Shown: one piece after another, positions 23,121-30,655 of the stretch
How positions within the stretch are numbered: position 1 is the first letter of the stretch
Layout of the letters: each line of letters begins with the position of its first letter
Source: CAZCGA01 sp964498075
GTDB taxonomy: Bacteria > Desulfobacterota > Binatia > HRBIN30
Assembly (NCBI GenBank): GCA_964498075.1
Contig: CAZCGA010000056.1
Coordinates: 1-36,910, forward strand
DNA length: 36,910 bases
Direction: 5' to 3'
Made by a program: the position numbers and the translations under genes
The notes under the pieces: generated by a model
Databases searched by the model: none
Told to the model about the DNA's origin: nothing
The model's input: the letters and a program-made list of their open reading frames with translations, nothing else

Positions 23121-23802
23121 ATGCGGGTCGTTATCTTCGGCGGACGTGGCGGCGGACAGGTGGTCGCCGAGAGTATCAAGCGCCTGCAGAGCTCCGGAAG
23201 CGCCCATGAGCTGCTCGGGTTCTTGGACGACAATGTTCCGGCGGGTTCACACGACCTGGGCGCGCCCGTTCTTGGGCCCTTTGCTGCCTGGGTGGACCTG
23301 CCTGCGGACGTGCGCTTCATTGCGCCCCTGCACAAGGCCAAGGAGATGACGCGCCGCGCTCTTCGAATTCGCGGGCTCGAGATCCCGGAGCAACGGTGGG
23401 TCAGCATCATCGACCCGCGCGCTTGCGTCGCCTCGACCGTCACGCTCGGTCATGGCGTGCACGTGGATGCGCTCGCTACGTTGCAGCCGGGCGTGCGCCT
23501 TGGAGCACATGTTGCTGTCCGTGGCGGCGCCGTAGTAGCCCATGATGTCGTGATGGGCGACCTCTGTTTCGTCGGCGCAAACGCCAGCATTGCCGGCTAT
23601 GCGCGGATTGAGGAAGGTGTACACGTGGCGCTCAATGCGTGCGTAAGGGAGTACGTCTGCGTCGGTCGCTACGCTGTGATCGGGCTCGGATCGGTTGTCA
23701 TTCGCGACGTACCCGCCGGTGCCATTGTCGCAGGCAACCCGGCACGCGAGGTCGGCACNNNNNNNNNNAACGTACGGCGCACCGGTCGACATCAGTCGCT
23801 GA
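23121..23802 (+). CDS. NeuD/PglD-like sugar O- or N-acetyltransferase (interrupted by a scaffold gap)
   Basis: The N-terminal part is a small Rossmann-like domain with VVIFGGRGGGQVV (residues 3-15) that binds the nucleotide sugar in PglD-type enzymes. From about residue 100 a left-handed beta-helix of hexapeptide repeats follows: TVTLGHGVHVDALATLQPGV, VVMGDLCFVGANASIAGYAR and VIGLGSVVIRDVPAGAIVAG, ending NPAREVG. These use acetyl-CoA to acetylate sialic-acid-like or bacillosamine-type sugars. Ten N at 23759-23768 interrupt the last codons. After the gap TYGAPVDISR then TGA (23800-23802) is the likely end, 9 nt before the next gene. The ATG at 23121 has only a weak upstream site. Role in envelope polysaccharide synthesis is inferred from family and neighbours. 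Confidence 0.8.
23759..23768. other. Assembly gap (10 N)
   Basis: Ten N bases near the 3' end of the acetyltransferase gene mark a scaffold join of unknown true length. Synteny across it is not proved, although the reading frames on each side are compatible with a very short gap. Confidence 0.95.
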
Positions 23803-23811
23803 GGAGCGGGT

Positions 23812-24669
23812 ATGGCAAACGGAGCTACGCGGGCGACCACGATCGGTACCGGAGCCGTGCCGCCGGGCCCGACTGAACCACTCCCCGTGGACTATGAACG
23901 GCTCATCGAGGCCGGCTACGTGACGGTGCCCGGCGCCGTCGCAGAAGAGCGCGTCTTGGAGTTCCACGCCATCGTGCAGGAGCTCAGCGCGACCCTGTGC
24001 GCTCGACATCAGGTGCACGCACGACACGCCGAGCCCCTGTTGGACCTACTGCTGCGCGGTGGGAGCTATCGAACACAGCTGTTCTCCTTGCTCAAGAACC
24101 TGCACGTCGTGCAACGCATGTCGCTGGAGCTCGTGGACCGGCTGCGGACCGGTGGGCTGTGGGCACAGATGGGCATGCGGGTACCGCTTGCATGGCCGAC
24201 GCTGCGCGCGGATCCTCCCCATGAGCACACGTATCTCCTGCCCATGCACCAGGACTACGTATCGACACGCTGCCATGTGGCCTTGCGTGGATGGGTGCCC
24301 CTGACGCCCGCGAACGAGGAGCGCGGAACGATGTGCGTAGTGGTCGGCAGCCACAAGCTCGGTTTCCTCGACCACGACGCCTCGGATCGTTCGCATGCAC
24401 GCGTTCCGACTTCCCGATATCAACACCTGCCGCTGCATACGCTGACGTGCGCGCCAGGCGATCTCGTGCTTTTCCATCCCGCGGTGATCCACGGGTCCAT
24501 CGCCAACTGCAGCTCTTTCATGAAGTTCGTGCTGCTCCTCCAGATGCAGGACCTGGCGACCATGGCCGATCCGGACGACCCCCACGATCCCATGCAACGA
24601 TGGATGGAGGTCGCGCGCAGCCGGGAGGACGCCGCGGCACGTGCCCCGGCGCCAAGCACGGGTCAGTGA
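23812..24669 (+). CDS. Phytanoyl-CoA dioxygenase (PhyH) family Fe(II)/2-oxoglutarate oxygenase
   Basis: The 285-residue protein has the PhyH-type double-stranded beta-helix. HQD at residues 146-148 gives the HxD pair, and PAVIHGS gives the distal His227. The second half carries GTMCVVVGSHKLG and the strand APGDLVLFHP, both typical. The basic residue that usually binds 2-oxoglutarate some ten residues after the distal His would be Lys238 rather than Arg. The N-terminus IEAGYVTVPGAVAEERV is the usual family entry. GAGGAGCGGGT precedes the ATG. In polysaccharide or natural-product loci such enzymes hydroxylate small substrates; here the neighbours are sugar-modifying, but the substrate is unknown. 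Confidence 0.85.
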   Translation: MANGATRATTIGTGAVPPGPTEPLPVDYERLIEAGYVTVPGAVAEERVLEFHAIVQELSATLCARHQVHARHAEPLLDLLLRGGSYRTQLFSLLKNLHVVQRMSLELVDRLRTGGLWAQMGMRVPLAWPTLRADPPHEHTYLLPMHQDYVSTRCHVALRGWVPLTPANEERGTMCVVVGSHKLGFLDHDASDRSHARVPTSRYQHLPLHTLTCAPGDLVLFHPAVIHGSIANCSSFMKFVLLLQMQDLATMADPDDPHDPMQRWMEVARSREDAAARAPAPSTGQ

Positions 24670-24687
24670 CGGGTCGCCACGGCGCCT

Positions 24688-25620
24688 TCAGAACCATGGT
24701 GGACGTGCGCGGACGAGCGCAAACAGCAACAGGGTCAGCACCCGTAGGCTCCACGGCGAGCGCTCGAGGCTCCTGAGGAAAAGCTGTTCGGCACGCGCCA
24801 TGTCCCCGGCGCGCATGCACTCGGTCGCGAGCCACGCGTGGATCGACGCCTCGCGCTTGCGGCGCAGGCCCGACAGCCGTGTGCGGGAAATGCCCCGGAC
24901 CAAGGCCGGGTTGTCGAACACGAGCGCGACTGACCGCAGGGCGAGCGACGGGTTGTCGGCGACCGTGAGTGTCATGCTGGCGGGATGGGAGCGGTAGTCG
25001 ACAACCGGGTTGCCGCGAACGCGGACGAACGGCCCGAGGTGGGCAAGGCGGCACCAGAGCTCCCAGTCGGCCCCCGGGAACGCCGCCGGATCGAGACTGT
25101 GCGTCCGTTCGAAGCATGATGACCGGATCAGTGCAGCGCCGGGACAGCGGATGAAATTGTGTTGGAGCAGGACGCGCAGAACGCTTCCCGAGGGCTCCGG
25201 CGTTGCCAGCGGCCGATGCCAGAGGCCCGATACGTGACCGTCCGCGTTCATGCGAGCGGCGCGGCCATAGGCGACCGTTGCTGTCGGATGCGCGTCGAGC
25301 GCGGCGCAGAGACGCTGCAGCGCGTCGCGACGCAGTCGGTCGTCCGCATCGAGGAACAGCACTGTGGCCCCGCGTGCCAACCCGAGCCCGGTGTTGCGTG
25401 CCCTGGTGGCGCCGCGATTCTCCTGGCAATGGACGATGACTCGCGGATCTTGGAGGTTCGCGACGCGCGACGAGCTCTTCTCCGGACAGCCGTCGTCGAC
25501 CACGATCAGCTCGAGGTCGTCGATCGTCTGAGCAAGGACGCTTGCCGCGGCCTCCGCGATGTAGGCGCCGGCGCGGAAGGCCGGCATGATCACGGAGCAC
25601 CTTGGCCGGTCGCCTGACAT
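24688..25620 (-). CDS. Glycosyltransferase family 2
   Basis: The 310-residue inverting glycosyltransferase has a GT-A fold. CSVIMPAFRAGAYIAEAAAS starts it, VVDDG is at residues 40-44, RGATRARNTGLGLARG follows, and the DxD-type metal site LFLDADDRL is at 88-96. GADWELWCRLA supplies the acidic region near the catalytic base. The C-terminal 80 residues are helical and end in a hydrophobic stretch (LRVLTLLLFALVRA) that may attach it to the membrane. AAGGGAGCGGC precedes the ATG. It converges with the PhyH gene (18 nt between stops). It likely adds one sugar to a surface glycan; donor and acceptor are unknown. Confidence 0.9.
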   Translation of the reverse strand: MSGDRPRCSVIMPAFRAGAYIAEAAASVLAQTIDDLELIVVDDGCPEKSSSRVANLQDPRVIVHCQENRGATRARNTGLGLARGATVLFLDADDRLRRDALQRLCAALDAHPTATVAYGRAARMNADGHVSGLWHRPLATPEPSGSVLRVLLQHNFIRCPGAALIRSSCFERTHSLDPAAFPGADWELWCRLAHLGPFVRVRGNPVVDYRSHPASMTLTVADNPSLALRSVALVFDNPALVRGISRTRLSGLRRKREASIHAWLATECMRAGDMARAEQLFLRSLERSPWSLRVLTLLLFALVRARPPWF

Positions 25621-25681
25621 GCCGCTCCCTTCACGCCGCGAACGAACCCAGCACGACGATACCGAGGAACAAACGCTTGCC

Positions 25682-25816
25682 CTAGACGGCCTTGTCGCTT
25701 CCCCCGTGGACGCAAAGATCGGCTTGCTCGTCGCCGGCTAGGTTGAGCTTCTGCACCCGGACCGGCCCCGTAGCCGGGTCCTTGAACGCAGTCCCAGGCG
25801 CATAGCGTCTCCTCCA
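25682..25816 (-). pseudogene. N-terminal remnant of a MOSC-domain (YiiM-like) protein
   Basis: The minus strand encodes YAPGTAFKDPATGPVRVQKL then NLAGDEQADLCVHGGSDKAV and an in-frame TAG at 25682-25684. LNLxGDxQADLxVHGGxDKAV is the characteristic early motif of YiiM/MOSC proteins, which bind molybdenum-cofactor-like ligands. The stop falls where Tyr-Ala-Tyr normally follows, and the rest, including the MOSC cysteine, is missing. Confidence 0.6.
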
Positions 25817-26002
25817 CGACCGGTCGCAGTCGCGTGACGGTGAAATCGACTAGCCAGCAAGCTCATGCCCCCTCCATGACGCATCTCCCTGCGCTGTCTC
25901 GCAGTGAGGACCCTTGAGCGCTACGGCGATACCAACGTCCTTTCGATCCTTGGTTCCGACCGTCACCGTGGCGGCGCAGCATACCGCACAGTGCTGGGTG
26001 TT
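25817..26002. other. Short region with an unrecognised open frame
   Basis: A minus-strand frame (25850-26065) contains CAVCCAATVTVGTKDRKDVG and starts inside the attC-like element. It has no ribosome-binding site, and I recognise no family. It may be a small cassette ORF or noise. Confidence 0.3.
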
Positions 26003-26079
26003 GCCAAACGTAAATCGGACGCTCTGCTGATCATCGAACCGAGCGTGAGCTAGCGTGCGCTGCAATCGCCTTGTTAGCG
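26003..26079 (-). repeat. attC-like element overlapping the stop codon of the GT-C-like gene
   Basis: On the minus strand this 77-bp element begins CGCTAAC (6/7 to RYYYAAC) and ends GTTTGGC (6/7 to GTTRRRY). GGCGATTGCAGCG follows the first box, a layout common in attC sites. ACGCT in the left half can pair with AGCGT in the right. The TAA inside the first box is the stop codon of the preceding membrane protein gene, as in many cassettes. The stem is weaker than at 5502-5567. Confidence 0.35.
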
Positions 26080-27660
26080 CCTCGTTTGCTCTTCGGCGAT
26101 CCTCTCCAAATCTGCGAGGGCTATTGTGTACAGGGAGGTGTCCGACAACTCGAACGCGTGAAGGTTTGCCGGGTCGATGTAGACTCTCTGTGCCTTGGCA
26201 CCTGTGGCCGTGGTGGCGTGTGACTGGATTCGGCCTTCGATGAAGAACCTCCCGGAGTCACGTCTGAGATCCTTCAGATCGTACACTCTCAGCGTAGTGT
26301 TTCCGTACCAGACATGGGGACCCGAGTCCTTGTTGAATGACCAAAGGTCGACCCCACTCAGCAGAATCGTCGCACCGTTCGCCGGGCTTGGCAGGTAGCG
26401 GAGCAGAAAAGGCTGGACCAGCCTGACATAACTGGCCTTTCTGATTAGACCATTGGTGCCATCAGCTAGGGTCCAGCAGTGGAGTCCCTGGCCGAACATG
26501 CGATCGCTTTGAAGAACCGCGGTGAGAACAATGAGTCCGGCTCCGCAAGCGATGACTTTCTCCGTGCGCTCGCGAACACCGACGAGGGTCAGCGTCTCTC
26601 TGGCGAGGAGCAGACCCGTGCAGATGAAGGCTGGGAGTGCGTAGGTAGCGTAGTACCGGTAGGCATGATTGGGCAAGAACAGAACCGGAAAGAGAGCCAG
26701 CACCATCCAGAAGGATAGGGCCAATAGGAGACCACCGTATCGACCCCGCCGAAGCACGGCGATGACGACCGCACAAAGAACCACACCGCCAAGGATGAAG
26801 TGAGAGAGGCTGATGTGAACGCGCCCCAACGGAACGAACGACTGGAGCATCCACGTTACGTACTTGAGGGCATTACGGGGAACGTGTCGGCCGGCGAAGG
26901 CGAACACATACGGATGAGACGGCGGCAATGCAGTAAGAGACTGCCCGCTCGATATCCTCAGGCCCAAGATCAGAGCGAGGATCGCACAATGGGGAAGAAG
27001 CCGTAGCGCGACGGATTGCGCCTTCTTCATCAAAGGGCCCGGCTGCCGAGCCAGTTCAAGGCAGAACAGGATGGGTGGCAAGACCACGACGGCTTCCTTG
27101 AAGAGCGATCCGATGAGATAGGACAGGGCTGACGAGAATGTGCGTCCCGAAATAAAGAGCCACATTGCGGTGAAGAAGAACAAGGCACCCCCGAGATCGT
27201 ATATGCCTACCGCCCACGATAGGGGGTCAAGATGGATGCTTACTGCCGATGCATAGATGACTGCCGACGCCAGCCCGATAGTCCGGTCGTCGCTTAGTCT
27301 CGTCACAATGCGGCACACCAGGAATGAGCTCAGTGCGTGAATCAGCAAAGCCAGCGCGTGGACTGGCCACGCTTGCATCCCGAAGGCCTTGTACAGCAGC
27401 CAGAGGTAGGTGTGGGCTGCAGGGCGGTAAAAGAGCTTTCCCCTGAAATCGAAGAACCTGCTTATGAGAGTGGCCGTGCCGCGGGTTTGAAAGAGCTCGA
27501 TCAGGCTCCAGTCATCTTGGATGAACGGCAAGGTGAGGCACTGCCAGAACACGGCGAGAGGAATGACGAGGAACAGCAGAAGGGAGATTGGCGGAAAGGA
27601 TGCAGTGGTAGTCGACGGCGGCTTCGGCACGGGCTTCACAGGTTCACCCATGGCCCTCAT
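26074..27660 (-). CDS. Multi-pass membrane protein, GT-C glycosyltransferase-like
   Basis: The 528-residue protein has about ten hydrophobic helices, starting with ISLLLFLVIPLAVFW. A short loop after the first helix has QDDW, the acidic pair typical of lipid-linked GT-C glycosyltransferases such as the PMT/ArnT type. Further helices include HALALLIHALSSFLVCRIVT, GALFFFTAMWLFISG and FWMVLALFPVLFLPNHAYRY. The last ~110 residues are soluble, probably periplasmic, and beta-rich (ILLSGVDLWSFNKDSGPHVW). This layout fits transfer of a sugar from a polyprenyl carrier on the outside of the membrane. Base composition looks less GC-rich than the flanks, which may hint at transfer. The ATG at 27658-27660 has GGCGAGG upstream. 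The gene ends inside an attC-like element. Confidence 0.7.
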   Translation of the reverse strand: MRAMGEPVKPVPKPPSTTTASFPPISLLLFLVIPLAVFWQCLTLPFIQDDWSLIELFQTRGTATLISRFFDFRGKLFYRPAAHTYLWLLYKAFGMQAWPVHALALLIHALSSFLVCRIVTRLSDDRTIGLASAVIYASAVSIHLDPLSWAVGIYDLGGALFFFTAMWLFISGRTFSSALSYLIGSLFKEAVVVLPPILFCLELARQPGPLMKKAQSVALRLLPHCAILALILGLRISSGQSLTALPPSHPYVFAFAGRHVPRNALKYVTWMLQSFVPLGRVHISLSHFILGGVVLCAVVIAVLRRGRYGGLLLALSFWMVLALFPVLFLPNHAYRYYATYALPAFICTGLLLARETLTLVGVRERTEKVIACGAGLIVLTAVLQSDRMFGQGLHCWTLADGTNGLIRKASYVRLVQPFLLRYLPSPANGATILLSGVDLWSFNKDSGPHVWYGNTTLRVYDLKDLRRDSGRFFIEGRIQSHATTATGAKAQRVYIDPANLHAFELSDTSLYTIALADLERIAEEQTRR

Positions 27661-27677
27661 GCCTCGCCGGGGTCGGT

Positions 27678-27787
27678 CTCAACCCCACGAACCCTTGAAC
27701 ACCACGATCGCCAGCGGCGGCAGCGTGACCTCCAAGGTGTGGCTGCGGCCGTGCAGCCGCTCGGGGAGCGCCGTGACGCCGCCGCCG
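27678..27787 (-). pseudogene. Duplicate of the last 110 bp of glgB
   Basis: This segment matches 30546-30655 with three mismatches. On the minus strand it encodes the GlgB ending (LPERLHGRSHTLEVTLPPLA then IVVFKGSWG and stop). It is joined at 27787 to the sequence after hicB. The copy has no function of its own that I can see, except perhaps carrying the 3' end of the transcript. Confidence 0.9.
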
Positions 27788-27814
27788 CGGCGCGAGGGAG
27801 ATCTTGACCGCCTT

Positions 27815-27821
27815 GTTCGGC
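27815..27821 (-). other. Possible attC start box after hicB
   Basis: GCCGAAC on the minus strand, followed by AAGGCGGTCAAGATC, lies 7 nt after the hicB stop and resembles the first half of the attC-like site at 5502-5567 (GTCCAACAAGCCGATGAAG). The second half is absent: it is replaced at 27787 by the duplicated glgB end. Confidence 0.3.
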
Positions 27822-27828
27822 GAGAGCC

Positions 27829-28041
27829 TCACGCGTACATGAGCCGTCGCCCCTTTGGCCCGGGGATCGGATCACCGAATTCTGTTGCCGTGTCGATCCA
27901 GAGCTGCATTGCTTCCTTGGCATTCGCGAGCGCGGCCTCCTGCGTATCGCCGTGGGCGATACAACCGGGGAGCTCGGGCACCTCGGCGACAAACACTCCG
28001 TCCTCGTCACTCCAGTAGAGGATGATTTCGTAGTTCAGCAT
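27829..28041 (-). CDS. hicB: HicB-type antitoxin
   Basis: The 70-residue product is a small HicB-like antitoxin with the degraded RNase H-like fold: LNYEIILYWSDEDGVFVAEV, PELPGCIAHGDTQEAALANA and KEAMQLWIDTATEFGDPIP. It has no C-terminal DNA-binding domain, which many short HicB proteins also lack. I chose the ATG at 28039-28041, which has GGGAGGAGAGC upstream and overlaps the hicA stop (ATGA); an earlier in-frame start adds residues derived from the antisense of hicA's end. It neutralises HicA by direct binding. Confidence 0.85.
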   Translation of the reverse strand: MLNYEIILYWSDEDGVFVAEVPELPGCIAHGDTQEAALANAKEAMQLWIDTATEFGDPIPGPKGRRLMYA

Positions 28042-28298
28042 CACTGCTCTCCTCCCAGCTTGTGCTTGAGCAGCACGGCGCGAACCTGTCGCACCTGGTA
28101 CACCTTGGCCTTGCTTCCGTCGCACTGAAGGTTGATCTTCTCCTCCACACCCGCTTTCCGAAACATGTGGTGACTTCCGCGTATCCGTTCCTCGAAGCCC
28201 AGCCGGCGAAGCAATTGGCGTAGTTCGCGGAAGGAAATGTTCGCATCGGAAGTCCCGCGGAGTATGCGGGCCAGGAGGTCATCATCATGCTTCGCCAC
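28041..28298 (-). CDS. hicA: HicA-type mRNA interferase toxin
   Basis: The 85-residue toxin has the double-stranded-RNA-binding-like HicA fold. FRELRQLLRRLGFEERIRGS leads into GSHHMFRK at residues 41-48, which contains the catalytic His. VRQVRAVLLKHKLG forms the end helix. The canonical sequence would be GSHxxF, and it is kept. Its stop overlaps the hicB start by one base, so the two are translationally coupled. A GTTAGGC box, a perfect attC end, lies 33 nt upstream of the start on the same strand. Confidence 0.87.
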   Translation of the reverse strand: MAKHDDDLLARILRGTSDANISFRELRQLLRRLGFEERIRGSHHMFRKAGVEEKINLQCDGSKAKVYQVRQVRAVLLKHKLGGEQ

Positions 28299-28330
28299 AG
28301 GTACGCTCTTACAACAACTCGGACGTCGGG

Positions 28331-28406
28331 CCTAACGACCGACGACAATGGGAGGCTGCGTATGGAAGGCGACAAAAAGGAAAGAATGCCGAAAAACTCG
28401 GTTGAC
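28331..28406 (-). repeat. Possible attC-like element upstream of hicA
   Basis: On the minus strand the element ends in GTTAGGC (28331-28337), a perfect GTTRRRY box, immediately after TCGGTC. A candidate first box GGTCAAC followed by CGA lies about 70 bp before it (6/7). Pairing of AACCGA with TCGGTCGTT is imperfect. The end box is convincing; the whole site is not. Confidence 0.3.
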
Positions 28407-28437
28407 CTGGTAAGTCTGGTCTGGTATACGCGTACGT

Positions 28438-28959
28438 ATGGACACACTGACCAATAGGATAGACCAAGCAATCCAACGCGCCATGGCTGACGTAACGCGT
28501 GCGGCCGGCAACCAGGACCTCCCGGCGCTCGAGATGCTGACCCGGCACGCGTCGGAGCTCAAGCAAATGAAGGAACAGGTTGCGGCAATTGACGCCCGGC
28601 TTCAGGCAATGGAGAACGGGAAGGGCCCCCCAATCACTTCTCGGTCGCGCTCAGGCTCCAGCAGCCGCGAACTCGCAATCGAAGTGACTCAGGGAATGAT
28701 CAACCAGAATCTGCTGACCCTGACGAGGCACGTTAAGCGAGGAAGTATACGAATCGGCGAATCCCTGGACGTGGAGGCTGTGCCGAGCGGGGAGCGATTT
28801 ACGACACAGCTATTGTCGGCTGGCAATAAACTCCAGGAGCGTGGAGCAATGGCTAGATTCTATCGCGATGCCGGTATCCACGCGGGAGATGTTGTCGTGC
28901 TCGCCGAGATCACTCCTGGACATTGGCAGCTGAAGAAAGGGGCAGGCACGGCACCATAG
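28438..28959 (+). CDS. Hypothetical protein with N-terminal coiled coil
   Basis: I do not recognise this 173-residue protein. Residues 1-60 are helical with heptad-like spacing (EMLTRHASELKQMKEQVAAI then DARLQAME), followed by a Ser/Arg-rich linker (TSRSRSGSSSRE). The C-terminal 95 residues look like an alpha/beta or beta-barrel domain: VTQGMINQNLLTLTRHVKRG, GERFTTQLLSAGNKLQERG, and the ending AGDVVVLAEITPGHWQLKK. The last segment resembles small DNA-binding or restriction-associated beta-barrels, but the match is too short to name a family. The ATG at 28438 has no clear Shine-Dalgarno sequence. It follows the HicAB cassette boundary on the opposite strand, so it may be accessory. Confidence 0.6.
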   Translation: MDTLTNRIDQAIQRAMADVTRAAGNQDLPALEMLTRHASELKQMKEQVAAIDARLQAMENGKGPPITSRSRSGSSSRELAIEVTQGMINQNLLTLTRHVKRGSIRIGESLDVEAVPSGERFTTQLLSAGNKLQERGAMARFYRDAGIHAGDVVVLAEITPGHWQLKKGAGTAP

Positions 28960-29059
28960 AGCCGAACGCCCACCTTCACCCGCGCCGGCCAAGACGCGAC
29001 CTTTCGATCACGCAAGCGGACCGTCTTGAAATTGAGCCGAAACGCGATATGGGCGTCCG

Positions 29060-30451
29060 ATGCATTCCAAGACATGGTCGCTGCTCAGCCGGGTGCTTCT
29101 GACGATGGCTCTCCTTCCCGCCGCATCCTGGGCGAAGACCACGAAGACGTGTCTGACCGGCACGGACCCTTCCGTCCTGGGGGACGCGGCGCAGATCACT
29201 GCGGTGCGCGGTTTGGTCGAGCTTGGCTGCCCATGCGCGAACTTCGATGGCAGCATAGGCAAGACTCACAAGAAGTATGTCGGGTGCGCGGCCGCCATCA
29301 TCACGGCGCAATCTCCCACCAATCTGCGCTTTCAGTGCAAACGGAGGGTGAAGAATTTCTACGCCCGCTCGACGTGCGGCGTGAATCCGGCTTTGCATGT
29401 GCAGCCGTGTCTCAAGAAGAGCATCAAGACCGGCGCGGTACACTGCGCGATCAGGCCGACCACCAAGATGGATGGCGTGACGCCGAATGACCACTGCGTC
29501 ACCGGCACCAAAGCGACTGCGGTGGGCTGCCCCACGTACGCCAAATGCATCGATGCGGCCGATTCGAATGCAGACCTGCGCATCGCGGCTCCCGGCGACA
29601 CCGGCTCATGCGTGCCGGCGCCGTTGCCCACGGTCTTCCTGATCGTCCTGGAGAACGAAAAGTGGTCCGACGTACACAACAGTTTTTTTGCACCGTATCT
29701 GAACAGCGTCCTGCTCACCGCCGGGGCACACGCCGAGCAGTACTACAATCCGCCTGCCCTCCATCCGAGCGAACCTAACTACATCTGGCTCGAAGCGGGC
29801 TCGAACCTCGGCGTTCTCAACGACGGCCTACCGGCGGTGAATTCGCGGAGCACCACGACGCACCTTGTTACGTATCTGCAAAACGCTGGGCTGTCGTGGA
29901 AGTCGTACCAGGAAGACATCAGCGGAACCGACTGCCCGCTGATCAACGTCGATTTGTACGCGCCGAAGCACAATCCGATGGTGTTCTTCCAGGACGTCAC
30001 CGGGAACAACAATGCCGCCGATCCATACTGCATCGCGCACGTGCGGCCGTACTCCGAGCTGGCCACGGACCTGAGCAATGGCACGGTCGCGCGCTACAAC
30101 TTCATTACTCCGAATCTCTGCGATGACGGGCACGATACCTGCGCACCGCAGAACAACGCGATTCGACAGGCCGACGACTGGTTGTCGACGGAAATTCCGA
30201 AGATCGCCGGCTCCAGCGCGTATCAACACGGCGGCGTGGTGCTCATCACCTGGGACGAAGGCCTCTTCAGCGACGGCCCCATCGGCCTCATCCTCGTGTC
30301 GCCGTACGCCAAGGCGGGCTATTCGAACGCCATCCACTACACCCACAGCTCGACCTTACGCACCGTGCAGGACATTCTCGATAGCAGTCCGTATCTCGGC
30401 GATGCCGTCAATGCGACGAGTCTGAGCGATCTCTTCGTCACCTACCCGTGA
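29060..30451 (+). CDS. Secreted phosphoesterase (PF04185-type) with a Cys-rich N-terminal domain
   Basis: The 463-residue protein begins with a signal peptide (SLLSRVLLTMALLPAASWA). Residues 31-184 form a domain with 12 cysteines (GCPC at 56-59, then singles about every 10-17 residues), presumably disulfide-bonded in the periplasm or outside. From residue 190 a phosphoesterase domain follows: TVFLIVLENEKWSDV carries the metal-binding Glu/Asn, SEPNYIWLEAG, KSYQEDI, HNPMVFFQDV, NLCDDGHD and ITWDEG follow in family order, as in acid phosphatase/phospholipase C-like enzymes. The substrate could be a phosphomonoester or phospholipid. The N-terminal domain is not part of the known enzymes and may bind a ligand or the envelope. 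No strong ribosome-binding site is seen. Confidence 0.85.
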   Translation: MHSKTWSLLSRVLLTMALLPAASWAKTTKTCLTGTDPSVLGDAAQITAVRGLVELGCPCANFDGSIGKTHKKYVGCAAAIITAQSPTNLRFQCKRRVKNFYARSTCGVNPALHVQPCLKKSIKTGAVHCAIRPTTKMDGVTPNDHCVTGTKATAVGCPTYAKCIDAADSNADLRIAAPGDTGSCVPAPLPTVFLIVLENEKWSDVHNSFFAPYLNSVLLTAGAHAEQYYNPPALHPSEPNYIWLEAGSNLGVLNDGLPAVNSRSTTTHLVTYLQNAGLSWKSYQEDISGTDCPLINVDLYAPKHNPMVFFQDVTGNNNAADPYCIAHVRPYSELATDLSNGTVARYNFITPNLCDDGHDTCAPQNNAIRQADDWLSTEIPKIAGSSAYQHGGVVLITWDEGLFSDGPIGLILVSPYAKAGYSNAIHYTHSSTLRTVQDILDSSPYLGDAVNATSLSDLFVTYP

Positions 30452-30486
30452 ACCGCACTTCATAGTCCCATCACCACATAAACTCG

Positions 30487-30527
30487 GGACCTACGCCGAA
30501 GGCGTTGCGGACCGCCGGTCTAGGTCC
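30487..30527. other. Inverted repeat between converging genes
   Basis: GGACCTA (30487-30493) and TAGGTCC (30521-30527) form a perfect 7-bp stem, with a smaller CGCC/GGCG stem inside. It lies between the phosphoesterase (plus) and glgB (minus) ends. There is no T tract, so it may be a transcript-end structure or chance. Confidence 0.3.
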
Positions 30528-30545
30528 TGGCTCGCAGCGGACCGC

Positions 30546-30655
30546 CTCAACCCCACGAACCCTTGAACACCACGATCGCCAGCGGCGGCAGCGTGATCTC
30601 CAAGGTGTGGCTGCGGCCGTGCAGCCGCTCGGGCAGCGCCATGACGCCGCCGCCG
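30546..30655. repeat. 110-bp repeat, copy inside glgB
   Basis: The end of glgB, duplicated at 27678-27787 with three mismatches and no gaps. Both copies have the same orientation, 2,868 bp apart. Confidence 0.9.

Noticed and set aside
25590..25817. A 75-codon minus-strand frame after the GT2 gene
   Set aside because: The MOSC motif is readable in a different frame, which makes this one a shadow.
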